29,555 nt of DNA from Bordetella parapertussis (GTDB taxonomy: Bacteria; Pseudomonadota; Gammaproteobacteria; Burkholderiales; SG8-41), in contig CAMBSS010000032.1 in the NCBI GenBank assembly GCA_945870465.1, positions 1-29,555 of the forward strand, written 5' to 3'. A program made the position numbers and the translations under genes. A model generated the notes under the pieces. The model did no database searches. It had not been told where the DNA came from and saw only the letters and a program-made list of their open reading frames with translations. Numbering within the stretch: the first letter of the stretch is position 1; each line of letters begins with the position of its first letter. Shown in pieces: positions 22,165 through 29,555 of this stretch.

Positions 22165-23130
22165 TCACTCGGCCTTGATGCCGGCCGAGCGAATCACCTT
22201 GCTCCATCGATCACTTTCCTCGCGAATGTACGCCGCAAACTCGGCCGGTGAATTGCCGCCCGGTTCGGCGCCGTCATCCGCGAGCTTTCGCACGACTTCG
22301 GGGTTCTGCAGCACGGCTTTGGTCTCGGTATACAGACGTGTGATCACCGTCTTCGGTGTTTTGCCGGGAACGAGGAGTCCATACCAGGTTCTTGCTTCAT
22401 ATCCGGGGTAACCGCTTTCGGCAATGGTCGGGTACTCCGGCACGACGGTGACGCGTTTGGGACTGGTGACCGCCAGTGCGCGAAGTCTGCCGGCTTTCAC
22501 CTGCGTGAGCGCGGACGCGAGCGAGAGAATGCCCACCTGGGTGCGGCCCCCGATCAGGTCAACGAGCGCCGGGCCCGTTCCCTTGTACGCGATATGGGTC
22601 AGCTTGATTCCCGCGACCAGCATCAGCAGTTCGCCCGCGAGGTGCGAAGGGCCGCCGGTGCCGCCGGAAGCCAGATTGAGTTGCGACGGCTTCGATTTTG
22701 CCAGTGCGACAAATTCCTGCACCGAGTTGGCCGGCACCGTGGGGTGAACCACCATGAGGTGCGGCTGCGACCCGAGCAAAGTGATGGGGGAAAAATCTTT
22801 TGCGGGATCGTAGGTTACTTTGCCCAGCACCGAATTGACCGCCAGTATCGTCGCTGAAGCGATGAGCAGCGTATGGCCGTCGGGAGTTGCTTTGGCCGCG
22901 AGCTCGGCGGCGATATTGTTGTTACCGCCGGCGCGATTTTCCACGATGACAGTCTGGCCCAGCGCGTCCGTGAGGTGCTTTGCGATCAGGCGCGCGACGA
23001 TGTCCGTGCCGCCACCGGGTGGCGACGGAATGATCATGCGTATGGGTCTCTGCGGATATACGTCCGCCAGCGCAGGCAGAGCGATCAAAGACCACGCAAG
23101 CCCGAGTGCGACCATCATCTTGCCCGACAT
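22165..23130 (-). CDS. Bug/TctC-family periplasmic solute-binding protein
   Basis: A 321-residue Bug protein with a signal peptide (KMMVALGLAWSLIALPALA, cleavage before DVYP). Motifs are YPQRPIRMIIPSPPGGGTDI, ATPDGHTLLIAS, LTHIAYKGTGPALVDL, GYPGYEARTWYGLLVPG and a normal C terminus. GGAGAA is 6 nt before the ATG at 23128-23130, which rules out the longer frame. It begins 24 nt after the CapA-like gene on the same strand, so the two are probably one operon. This gives an unusual pairing of a solute receptor with a CapA-type phosphoesterase. The ligand is unknown. Confidence 0.9.
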   Translation of the reverse strand: MSGKMMVALGLAWSLIALPALADVYPQRPIRMIIPSPPGGGTDIVARLIAKHLTDALGQTVIVENRAGGNNNIAAELAAKATPDGHTLLIASATILAVNSVLGKVTYDPAKDFSPITLLGSQPHLMVVHPTVPANSVQEFVALAKSKPSQLNLASGGTGGPSHLAGELLMLVAGIKLTHIAYKGTGPALVDLIGGRTQVGILSLASALTQVKAGRLRALAVTSPKRVTVVPEYPTIAESGYPGYEARTWYGLLVPGKTPKTVITRLYTETKAVLQNPEVVRKLADDGAEPGGNSPAEFAAYIREESDRWSKVIRSAGIKAE

Positions 23131-23154
23131 GATTTTCTCCGGTGTTGACGCCAA

Positions 23155-24315
23155 TCAACGTTGGTCGTTTCTTTCGTAATAAACAAAGCGTCCGTTCCTG
23201 ACGGGAATGCTCGTTACGCCGCCTTTGACGCCTTTTCCCACCCATTCCAGGTACCGGTGAGTCGTCTCGAACTGGGCAGTTGCCGGCAAGACAATCTCCG
23301 CCTGGCCGGCGGCGTTCATCAGCGTCGGCAGATATTCCGCGCGTTTGACGCCGCCCTGATCGAGCTCGACATACGCGATGCCCCCTTCATTCCAGTGTCG
23401 CCGGTAGTCGTAATAGTGGCCCGGCTCCGGCTCCTCGGAATAGAGTTCCTTGTGCGTAATGCCGCCGTTCGGCATGCACAGGGCATGTCCGCCTTTGCGC
23501 GGATGAAACGCCAGATTTCCCAGCCCATAATAAATCACCGCGTCGTTGTAGATTTCCACTGCTTGCTGCTGATGAGAGTGATGCCCGAGAATGACGCTGG
23601 CGCCGGCATCGATGGCCGCGTGCGCGATGATCGGCTGATACTCCTGCACCTTGGGCGTGAAGTGCAGTCCCCAGTGAAGCGACACGATGACAATATCCGC
23701 CGCCGCTTTTGCGGCACGCACGTCATCGAGCAACAGATCGAAGTCGCCCTGATGCGGCGTGGTGATGATATGCGCCGGCGAGCCCGGTTGGAATTCGTAC
23801 GGTTCGTAGAACGTATGCGCTCGCATGGGCACGCAACCGGCGCGCTCGTCCGTGGCCCAAAACTGCGGCAACAGGACTGAGCAATAACCGAGAAACGCAA
23901 TTCGCAGACCGTGTTTTTCGATGATCGCGGGCTTGCGCGCTTCGGCGAGGTTGTAGCCGACGCCGATGGTCGGTATGTCAAGCTGGCGAAATGTGTCGAC
24001 GGTGTCCTTGATCGCCTCGGGTCCCCAGCTCCCCGTATAGTTCGAAGCGAGCGAGAGCACGCTGAATGGGACGGTCGTGAAAGCGGCCGCGGTTTCAGGC
24101 GGCTGGCGCACCGAGAAGTTGAGGGCGCCGCTCGATTCCTGATACGTTCCGCGTTCTGTATACAGTCGCTCGACCTGTGCGAAGCGGATATCGCCTGCGC
24201 GCAGCGCGTCGGTCACATAGGCAAATGCGCTCGCAGGCGGGGTGTGTCCGGTGCTGACGTCGCCGGCGGCGGCCAGCGTGACGCAGCGGGACCCGGCTGT
24301 CCTGTTTGACCCCAT
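23155..24315 (-). CDS. CapA-family metallophosphoesterase-like protein
   Basis: A 386-residue CapA/poly-gamma-glutamate-synthesis-like protein. AAAGDVSTGHTPP is the opening Gly-Asp motif, VIVSLHWGLHFTPKVQEYQP the HWG motif, and VILGHHSHQQQAVEIYN with YYGLGNLAFHP the GHHxH and GLGN motifs. The block that usually reads N-N-H-x-x-D-x-G is here SLASNYTGSWGPEAI, with the His and Asp replaced, and the N-L-E motif is not recognisable. GGAG is about eight bases before the ATG at 24313-24315. No cap synthesis genes accompany it; a Bug gene follows. It could be a phosphoesterase with altered metal ligation, or a catalytically dead binding protein. Confidence 0.8.
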   Translation of the reverse strand: MGSNRTAGSRCVTLAAAGDVSTGHTPPASAFAYVTDALRAGDIRFAQVERLYTERGTYQESSGALNFSVRQPPETAAAFTTVPFSVLSLASNYTGSWGPEAIKDTVDTFRQLDIPTIGVGYNLAEARKPAIIEKHGLRIAFLGYCSVLLPQFWATDERAGCVPMRAHTFYEPYEFQPGSPAHIITTPHQGDFDLLLDDVRAAKAAADIVIVSLHWGLHFTPKVQEYQPIIAHAAIDAGASVILGHHSHQQQAVEIYNDAVIYYGLGNLAFHPRKGGHALCMPNGGITHKELYSEEPEPGHYYDYRRHWNEGGIAYVELDQGGVKRAEYLPTLMNAAGQAEIVLPATAQFETTHRYLEWVGKGVKGGVTSIPVRNGRFVYYERNDQR

Positions 24316-24494
24316 GATGTACTCCAACGGATTGTGAGCATGGCGCCATCGCGCACCAATCTGCGCGCGGCCATGCAGGTTTTTCTAATCCTGAGTTGTA
24401 CACGATAAAGCGGATTTCATCAAATCCCCCGGGCTGATCAGCTGCCTCATGAAGCAGCCGGCAGTCGCCAAGAAGAAAAGCGCGATTTACGGTA

Positions 24495-25124
24495 TCAGCA
24501 TGGGTCCGGTTTTCTGCGCAACAACCAGAGCAGGATGCCGCCGGCCAGCGCTGATACGAGCTGCAAGACCACTACAAACGCCAGCAATGCGGCAGCGGAC
24601 GCGATCAGGGTCGGGCCGAAGGTGTCGCTGTTGTGATATGAAGCGATGATGTGATTGAAGACGAGGCCCGCCGCCCGGTAGGCGGCGTACGCGCCGCATG
24701 CGCCGCTGACAAGGATGATCAGCAGCGGTTTCCCTATGCCCGGGTCCGCAGTTGCCTCCCCGGGTCGCTTGAACAGCCGGCGCAACAGGAAAATAAAAAG
24801 CACAAGACACAGCGCGGCGCAGCCGAGCAAAATCGCCGGCAACAGCCAGCGTTCGGTGGCGCCGATGCGCGCCATGTCGGTGTGCGGCGCAGTTTTCGGT
24901 GGTGAAGGAGGAGTCACCTTCTCGGGCAGCCTGATCTCCGGCCGGCTGTTGGCCATTGTCGAGCAATCTTCCTTGCCCGGCGGTCGAATTGTTTTTGCGG
25001 CCTCCGGGCACGGCCCGTTGATCATGTAGGAGACGCCGTTCAGGTCGCAGAGAGCCGAGTTACGGTTGAAGCAGTCTTCTTGCGCCGTCGGGACGTCGGC
25101 GTGGCAGATGCCGGTGCACAGCAA
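24495..25124 (-). CDS. Uncharacterised membrane protein with Cys-rich N-terminal region; signal peptide interrupted by an amber codon
   Basis: I do not recognise this protein. Reading from the TTG at 25124 gives 209 residues: a short hydrophobic start (LCTGICHADV), a Cys-containing segment (Cys in QEDCFNRNSALCDLNG, INGPCPE and KEDCSTM), a Pro-rich stretch, then three or four membrane helices (WLLPAILLGCAALCLVLFIF, LLIILVSGACGAYAAY, AAALLAFVVVLQLVSALAGG). The same frame extends upstream to an ATG at 25184 (MRPGRYLLARLATP), and this is cut by a TAG at 25140-25142 just before AAIAALL. Together these would make a normal signal peptide. The gene is either a recent nonsense mutant or restarts at the TTG. 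Confidence 0.55.
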   Translation of the reverse strand: MLCTGICHADVPTAQEDCFNRNSALCDLNGVSYMINGPCPEAAKTIRPPGKEDCSTMANSRPEIRLPEKVTPPSPPKTAPHTDMARIGATERWLLPAILLGCAALCLVLFIFLLRRLFKRPGEATADPGIGKPLLIILVSGACGAYAAYRAAGLVFNHIIASYHNSDTFGPTLIASAAALLAFVVVLQLVSALAGGILLWLLRRKPDPC

Positions 25125-25400
25125 CGCGGCGATCGCGGCCTACGGCGTCGCCAGCCGCGCCAGCAGGTACCGGCCCGGCCGCATCGGATGCGCGTTCCGG
25201 ATACGTGCGGTTAAAGGGGTTGCAGGTATTCAATTCAAAATTGGCACCATGCACTCTTGCCCGATTTTCTCAGGCATGCACGAATTGTGCGCATCCAGGT
25301 TGGACGTGGCACCTTTGATTTGCGTCGCCGCAAATGCACCGGGATACGCGGCCTGAGCGGCGGCGCTACAATAAGCGCTTCCATCACGGAGAATGCAAAT

Positions 25401-26369
25401 ATGAGGTCGAATCGGATTTTTGCTGTGGTCGCGTGCGTGATTGCGTTCGGGGCAGCGCATGCGCTTGCCGAGACGTTTCCAACCAGGCCCGTGCGCATGA
25501 TCGTCCCCTACGCGGCCGGCGGCGGCGCGGACATCGTCGGGCGGCTGGTTGCGCAGCGGCTCGGCGACGGTTGGGGGCATACCGTGGTGGTCGACAACCG
25601 GCCCGGCGCGGGCGGCAACATCGGGACCGAGATCGTCGCGCGCGCCCCGGCGGACGGTTACACGCTGCTCCTGATCGGCCCCAATCACACGGTCAACATC
25701 AGTTTGTACAGCAAGATCTCGTACGATCCAGTCAAGGATTTCGCGCCGGTATCGGTGGTCACCTCGGCGCCCTACCTGCTGCTGGTCAATCCGTCCGTCG
25801 GCGTGAATACCGTCGCGGATTTGATCGCGCTGGCGAAGTCGCGGCCCGGCAAGATTCTTTACGCGTCGGCGGGCAACGGCACCGCGGGGCATCTGGGCAT
25901 GGAACTTATCAAGACGATGGCCGGCATCGACATGGTGCATATTCCCTACAAAGGCAGCCCGCCGGCGCTCACCGATCTGCTCGCGGGCCAGGTGTCGGCG
26001 GCGTTCGATAACGTGTTGTCGGCGGCGCCGCACGTGAAGGCGGGCAAGTTGCGTGCGATTGCGGTGAGCACCATCAAGCGCTCGTCCGCGATGCCCGAGG
26101 TGCCGACGGTGGCGGAATCCGGTCTGCCCGGGTTCGAGGTCGCCGTGTGGCAGGGTATATTGGCGCCGGCGGGAACGCCGAAGTCCATCGTCGACACGCT
26201 GCACGCGGCGATCGTGGCCGCGCTCGCCCGCCCGGACATGAAGGAGCGCATGGCGGCGAACGGCACGGACATCATCGGCAGTTCGCCGGCGGAATTCGCC
26301 GCGTTCATCAAGTCCGACATCGTGAAATGGGCGAAGGTCGTCAAGAACTCGGGCGCGCGCGTTGACTGA
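25401..26369 (+). CDS. Bug/TctC-family periplasmic solute-binding protein
   Basis: A 322-residue Bug protein, the fifth in the window. The signal peptide is MRSNRIFAVVACVIAFGAAH with cleavage near ALAE. Family motifs are FPTRPVRMIVPYAAGGGADI, APADGYTLLLIG, MVHIPYKGSPPALTDL, GLPGFEVAVWQGILAPAGTP and IVKWAKVVKNSG. GGAGA lies 8 nt before the ATG at 25401; the longer upstream frame has no such support. It stands alone, between a divergent membrane-protein gene and the HD-GYP gene. Ligand and membrane partners are unknown. Confidence 0.9.
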   Translation: MRSNRIFAVVACVIAFGAAHALAETFPTRPVRMIVPYAAGGGADIVGRLVAQRLGDGWGHTVVVDNRPGAGGNIGTEIVARAPADGYTLLLIGPNHTVNISLYSKISYDPVKDFAPVSVVTSAPYLLLVNPSVGVNTVADLIALAKSRPGKILYASAGNGTAGHLGMELIKTMAGIDMVHIPYKGSPPALTDLLAGQVSAAFDNVLSAAPHVKAGKLRAIAVSTIKRSSAMPEVPTVAESGLPGFEVAVWQGILAPAGTPKSIVDTLHAAIVAALARPDMKERMAANGTDIIGSSPAEFAAFIKSDIVKWAKVVKNSGARVD

Positions 26370-26441
26370 GCCTGGCCCGCCTGCTGCCGTTTGCGTGCGG
26401 CCGCGCCGCCTGAGCGGCCCTGCCCGGGGCCACCATATCTA

Positions 26442-26485
26442 GCGCCATTAGGGGGGCAACCTCCCCTCCGATGGCGATTTGGCGC
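26442..26485 (+). promoter_or_regulatory. Leader with two mutually exclusive hairpins before the HD-GYP gene
   Basis: CGCCAT (26443-26448) can pair with ATGGCG (26471-26476), enclosing an inner AGGGG/CCCCT stem. Alternatively GCGCCA (26442-26447) can pair with TGGCGC (26480-26485). The two pairings share one strand, as in attenuators. No known riboswitch consensus is recognised. Confidence 0.3.
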
Positions 26486-26612
26486 CTAAAGATTGCGCCT
26501 GTCCCGGCCGTAAATCGGATGTGTACTGCCTAAACCTCTACGCGCAGACGCTGGACCGCGGCGTAACACACCCGGTCGGTGCCTGTGCGCAGCGTCTGTG
26601 GCGCGTGAAATC

Positions 26613-27854
26613 ATGCTGAGAAAAATCGACACCCGACTGCTGCAACCCGGCATGTTCCTGCAGGAACTGTGCGGGACCTGGATCGACCATCCGTTCTGGC
26701 GCACCTCCTTCAAACTCAAGGACGCCGGCGAGATCGCGAAAATCATCAACAGTGGCATCAAGGAAGCACTGATCGACACTGATAAGGGCCTCGACGTCGA
26801 AGTCGCCACCGTCGAAGTCGCCACCGTCGACGCGCCGCCGCCAGTGCAGGCCCGCCCGCCGGCGGCACCGCAACCGGCGAAAGCCGCGCGCCCCGCCTAC
26901 ACACCGATCGAAGCCGAAATAGAACGCGCGTCGAGCATCGTCGCCGAATCGAAAAAAGCCGTCGTCTCGATGTTCAACGAAGCGCGCATGGGCAAGGCCA
27001 TCGAAGCCGACAACGTGATGCCGCTGGTCAAAGACATCTCATCGTCAGTGGCACGCAATCCGGGCGCGCTGATCAGCATCGCGCGCCTGAAAACCGCCGA
27101 CGACTACACCTACATGCACTCGGTCGCGGTATGCGGCCTGATGATTGCGCTGGCGCGGCAACTCAATCTGGATGAAACACAAACCCGCGAGGCCGGCATG
27201 GCGGGCCTGTTGCACGATGTCGGCAAGATGGCGATCCCGCTCGAAGTCCTGAACAAGCCGGGCAAACTCACCGACGATGAATTCACGCTGGTCAAGGGCC
27301 ACCCGGCGGCCGGCCACGAGATGCTGGTCAACGGCCATGGCGTCGGCGAAACCGCGCTCGACGTTTGCCTGCATCATCACGAAAAAATCGACGGCAGCGG
27401 TTATCCGCACAAAATCGCCGGCGACGCCATCAGCCTGTTCGCCCGCATGGGTGCGGTGTGCGACATCTACGATGCGGTCACCTCTGAGCGCCCCTATAAA
27501 AAGGGCTGGGACCCGGCCGAAGCGGTGCACAAAATGGCGACCTGGAGCAAAGGCCATTTCGACGAACGCATTTTTCAGGCCTTCGTCAAAAGTGTGGGCA
27601 TTTATCCGGTCGGCAGTCTGGTGCGCCTGCAGTCAGGCCGCCTCGGCGTGGTCATCGAACAGTCGCCTTCCTCGCTGCTGGTGCCGCGGGTCAAGGTGTT
27701 CTTCTCGGTCAAATCGCAAATGCGTCTGCCGCCAGAGGTCGTCGATCTCGCGCGCCCCACTGCCAACGACTGCATCGTCGCCCAGGAAGATCCCGCCAAA
27801 TGGGGCTTTGCCGACCTCAACGTTCTTTGGGGTGGCAACAAAGCCGCCACGTAG
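26613..27854 (+). CDS. HD-GYP domain cyclic-di-GMP phosphodiesterase with N-terminal DUF3391
   Basis: A 413-residue protein. DUF3391 occupies about residues 1-70 (LRKIDTRLLQPGMFLQEL). It is followed by a Val/Pro/Ala linker containing a duplicated VEVAT, then the HD-GYP domain: HSVAVCGLMIALARQL, LLHDVGKMAIPLEVL (HD pair), GHPAAGHEML, and LHHHEKIDGSGYPHKI, where GSGYP is the signature. All metal ligands typical of active enzymes appear present, so it should hydrolyse c-di-GMP in the cytoplasm. The C-terminal 70 residues form a conserved tail of unknown role. I use the ATG at 26613; a GTG five codons earlier is possible. A terminator follows. Confidence 0.9.
   Translation: MLRKIDTRLLQPGMFLQELCGTWIDHPFWRTSFKLKDAGEIAKIINSGIKEALIDTDKGLDVEVATVEVATVDAPPPVQARPPAAPQPAKAARPAYTPIEAEIERASSIVAESKKAVVSMFNEARMGKAIEADNVMPLVKDISSSVARNPGALISIARLKTADDYTYMHSVAVCGLMIALARQLNLDETQTREAGMAGLLHDVGKMAIPLEVLNKPGKLTDDEFTLVKGHPAAGHEMLVNGHGVGETALDVCLHHHEKIDGSGYPHKIAGDAISLFARMGAVCDIYDAVTSERPYKKGWDPAEAVHKMATWSKGHFDERIFQAFVKSVGIYPVGSLVRLQSGRLGVVIEQSPSSLLVPRVKVFFSVKSQMRLPPEVVDLARPTANDCIVAQEDPAKWGFADLNVLWGGNKAAT
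26796..26825. repeat. In-frame 15-bp tandem duplication in the HD-GYP linker
   Basis: GTCGAAGTCGCCACC occurs twice in direct succession (26796-26810, 26811-26825), giving VEVATVEVAT between DUF3391 and the HD-GYP domain. The reading frame is kept, so it only lengthens the linker. Confidence 0.85.
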
Positions 27855-27860
27855 ATTTAG

Positions 27861-27885
27861 AAACCGCCCGGTTCGAACCGGTTTT
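27861..27885 (+). terminator. Terminator after the HD-GYP gene
   Basis: AAACCG pairs with CGGTTT around CCGGTTCGAACCGG (itself a 14-bp palindrome), ending in GGTTTT, seven bases after the HD-GYP stop. Confidence 0.55.
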
Positions 27886-27985
27886 CATCCGATCAGCAGC
27901 AACGTCGCAATGATTGAATGAGTCATGACGCCGCTGCGCACGCAACGAAAATTGCACGCCGGCTCTGGCCTTGGCCACGGCCTTA

Positions 27986-28073
27986 TTGATGCGTGTCCAT
28001 TCAGGGGCGCATCAACCATCATAGGATGGCGCCATTGCCCAAAAGTCCAAAATACCGGACACCCTGATCAGGG
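27986..28073. other. Dyad-rich gap between the HD-GYP and response-regulator genes
   Basis: TTGATGCG (27986-27993) and CGCATCAA (28008-28015) form a perfect 8-bp stem with a 14-nt loop, and CCCTGATCAGGG (28062-28073) is a 12-bp palindrome. No gene is visible between 27855 and 28146. Confidence 0.4.
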
Positions 28074-28146
28074 CAGGGCTACACGGCACGCCGCACCAGA
28101 ACGGATTCCAACCGCCTAATAAGGCAACCCGTATTGTTTCTTTCGA

Positions 28147-28524
28147 CTAATTATTCGGCGATGCCGTTATCTTATCCATCAATTCTTGGTATCCGAACGG
28201 CTTGTGCAAGATGTCATCAAAACCAGCTTCGAAAAAGGTTGCCCTATCCTTCACATTTGCATGTGCGGTACAGGCAATGATGTGAGCACCTGTATTCATT
28301 GCGGTAGATCGAAGAATTCTACAAGCATCCAGACCGCTAATACCCGGCATACTGATGTCCAAAAGTATCGTGTAAATGACATTTACCTGGGCCAATTGGA
28401 CGCACTCCTGCCCACTCGTCGCTTGAAGCACCCTGGAATAACCACTTCTCCGCAACATCCTGGCTACGGTATTAAGTAACTCGGGATAATCATCGACGAT
28501 CATCACAGCCTGATTCTTGGGCAT
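28147..28524 (-). CDS. Single-domain response regulator (CheY-like receiver)
   Basis: A 125-residue receiver domain without an output domain. VMIVDDYPELLNTVARMLRRS has the acidic pair, TILLDISMPGISGLDACRIL the phospho-accepting Asp, IIACTAHA the switch Thr, and DILHKPFGYQELM the conserved Lys. It follows the kinase gene with only about 10 nt between, so the pair form one two-component unit. The ATG at 28522-28524 is preferred; an earlier ATG (28554) overlaps the kinase 3' end. Without an output domain it may act as a phosphorelay intermediate or by protein contact. Base composition is lower in GC than upstream genes. Confidence 0.88.
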   Translation of the reverse strand: MPKNQAVMIVDDYPELLNTVARMLRRSGYSRVLQATSGQECVQLAQVNVIYTILLDISMPGISGLDACRILRSTAMNTGAHIIACTAHANVKDRATFFEAGFDDILHKPFGYQELMDKITASPNN

Positions 28525-28534
28525 GAGATTTTTC

Positions 28535-29555
28535 TCAGTCTTTATTTTCAACATCAACGAATGGCAAAGTGACGCTGAATTTGCTACCAACCCCAACAAC
28601 GGACTCAAGGCCCATCTGCCCCCCGAAAGATTCGACCAACTGAGCCGAAAGGTACAAGCCAAGCCCGGTGCCTGATAACGGTCGTGAACCAAACACTTCC
28701 AACTGGCTAAATTGCTTGAATAATTTCGGAATATCTTCTGGACTTATTCCCGCGCCAGTATCCTCAATCACAATTTTCACGAACTTTCCGTCCGATTGGA
28801 CGTCGAGCGCAACACCACCTCGATCGGTAAATTTGATTGCGTTATTAACCAGGTTTTGCAGCACCTGAATCAATGCGGTTCTGCTTATTGCGATAAAAGG
28901 CAGATCAATATCAGGATGCTTGAGGCTGAGCGCCAAGCCCTTCCTGGATGCGTCAGCTCGGTTTATCGCGATGACCTCTTCAGCGACAGCCACTACATTT
29001 ACATTTTCTTTTTTTGCCAAAGTTGAAGACAAACCACCAGCACTGAGCATCAGCAGGTTATCGACGATGTTCTTCAAATGCTCGCTTGCTGAATGAATGG
29101 ACTGCGCGGTCTCTCGCATGTCTTCTTCATTTGTAAAATTTTTAATAAAGTCAGCGCCCGCTGCAATTCCTGCCAATGGCGTCCTCAGTTCATGCGACAT
29201 ATTGCGTATAAATACCTCTTTGACATCAAGAGCCAGAGCGAGATTTTTACTTTGGAGCTCCAGACTAGCTTGAGAACGTCTATTTCTGCGAGCTGTAAGC
29301 TCGATCACAAAGAAAAGAATGCCTAGCATGACGGACATTAAGATGGCTGCCATAGTTCTGGATCTATCCGCAGCCAGGTAATCCGAGAACATTTCGTCGT
29401 TCGAGGCGGAAATGACCACCATCAGGGGCAATCCGGGAACGCGCTGATATGCGTAATATTCCGAAGCTTGCTTTTCATTCGAAACCGCAATCAGTCCGCT
29501 ATTCTTACCCGCTTGTTTTTCGATTTCCTGAAACCATCCGGTTGAACGAACATCC
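28535..29555 (-). CDS. Sensor histidine kinase (5' end beyond the window)
   Basis: A membrane sensor kinase read to the window edge; the frame stays open to 29555, so the N-terminal sensor region is incomplete. The visible part starts with an extracytoplasmic stretch (TGWFQEIEKQAG, ASEYYAYQRVPGLPLMVV) like the membrane-proximal end of a Cache-type sensor. Then come a transmembrane helix (AAILMSVMLGILFFVIEL), the dimerisation/phosphorylation helix with MSHELRTPLAGIA, the N box NLVNNAIKFTDRGG, G1 DTGAGISPEDIP and G2 GTGLGLYLSAQL. It is complete from the TM segment onward. It is followed by a single-domain response regulator. Ligand unknown; local DNA is more AT-rich than the rest of the window. 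Confidence 0.88.
   Translation of the reverse strand, partial: DVRSTGWFQEIEKQAGKNSGLIAVSNEKQASEYYAYQRVPGLPLMVVISASNDEMFSDYLAADRSRTMAAILMSVMLGILFFVIELTARRNRRSQASLELQSKNLALALDVKEVFIRNMSHELRTPLAGIAAGADFIKNFTNEEDMRETAQSIHSASEHLKNIVDNLLMLSAGGLSSTLAKKENVNVVAVAEEVIAINRADASRKGLALSLKHPDIDLPFIAISRTALIQVLQNLVNNAIKFTDRGGVALDVQSDGKFVKIVIEDTGAGISPEDIPKLFKQFSQLEVFGSRPLSGTGLGLYLSAQLVESFGGQMGLESVVGVGSKFSVTLPFVDVENKD

Noticed and set aside
26442..26485. A c-di-GMP riboswitch upstream of the HD-GYP gene
   Set aside because: The stems do not show the conserved elements I would expect of the known c-di-GMP aptamers, so only an unclassified leader is reported.

Overview
The window is GC-rich chromosomal DNA, roughly 65% GC over most of its length, from a proteobacterium. 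It is most likely a betaproteobacterium of Burkholderiales type. Five separate Bug/TctC-type periplasmic solute-binding proteins, a NasA/YbiB/NirD nitrate-assimilation remnant, a CysB-like LysR regulator and a coaBC-dut group next to radC all fit that assignment. This is inferred from gene content; no rRNA or tRNA gene is visible.

Layout. 1-1292 (minus): the 5' part of an MmgE/PrpD-family gene and a Bug gene. 1695-3076 (plus): a VOC-fold protein, a DUF2188-like small protein and a YbaK-type aminoacyl-tRNA deacylase. 3315-5364 (plus): a complete MmgE/PrpD protein and a thiol-dioxygenase-like cupin. 5384-6319 (minus): a CysB-like LysR regulator. 6479-14813 (plus): a tight seven-gene cluster, Bug / AtuA-like (DUF1446) / DUF4387 / HyuA / HyuB / Bug / bicupin, ending at a good terminator. 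This looks like a catabolic operon for an unidentified organic acid or cyclic amide, and it is the best candidate here for an undescribed pathway. 15168-17276 (plus): a wrecked nitrate-assimilation locus in which NasA has lost its whole middle and NirB is reduced to its C-terminal tail, while ybiB and nirD are intact. 17394-17978: a PuuD-like membrane protein. 18053-20950 (minus): coaBC, dut, a CbiX-type chelatase and a DUF192 protein. 21104: radC, followed by what looks like the scar of a transposase. 22165-24315 (minus): a Bug gene and a CapA-like protein. 24495-25124 (minus): a membrane protein whose signal peptide is interrupted by an amber codon. 25401: a fifth Bug gene. 26613: an HD-GYP protein. 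28147-29555 (minus): a single-domain response regulator and a sensor kinase cut by the window edge, in visibly more AT-rich DNA.

The most striking non-coding signal is a set of short palindromic elements made of small tandem units. Family A (unit AAAGGACGC, ends AACCGC/GCGGTT) has three copies, family B (unit around CGATGAACGC, same AACCGC end) has one, and family C (CAATCCC heptamers) has one. Copies of A and C lie directly against the start codons of ybaK, cbiX, dut and ybiB, genes for which I see no good Shine-Dalgarno. Two of the three A copies also carry a 27-bp hairpin-containing insert placed inside the 9-mer unit, once in copy 1 and twice in copy 3.
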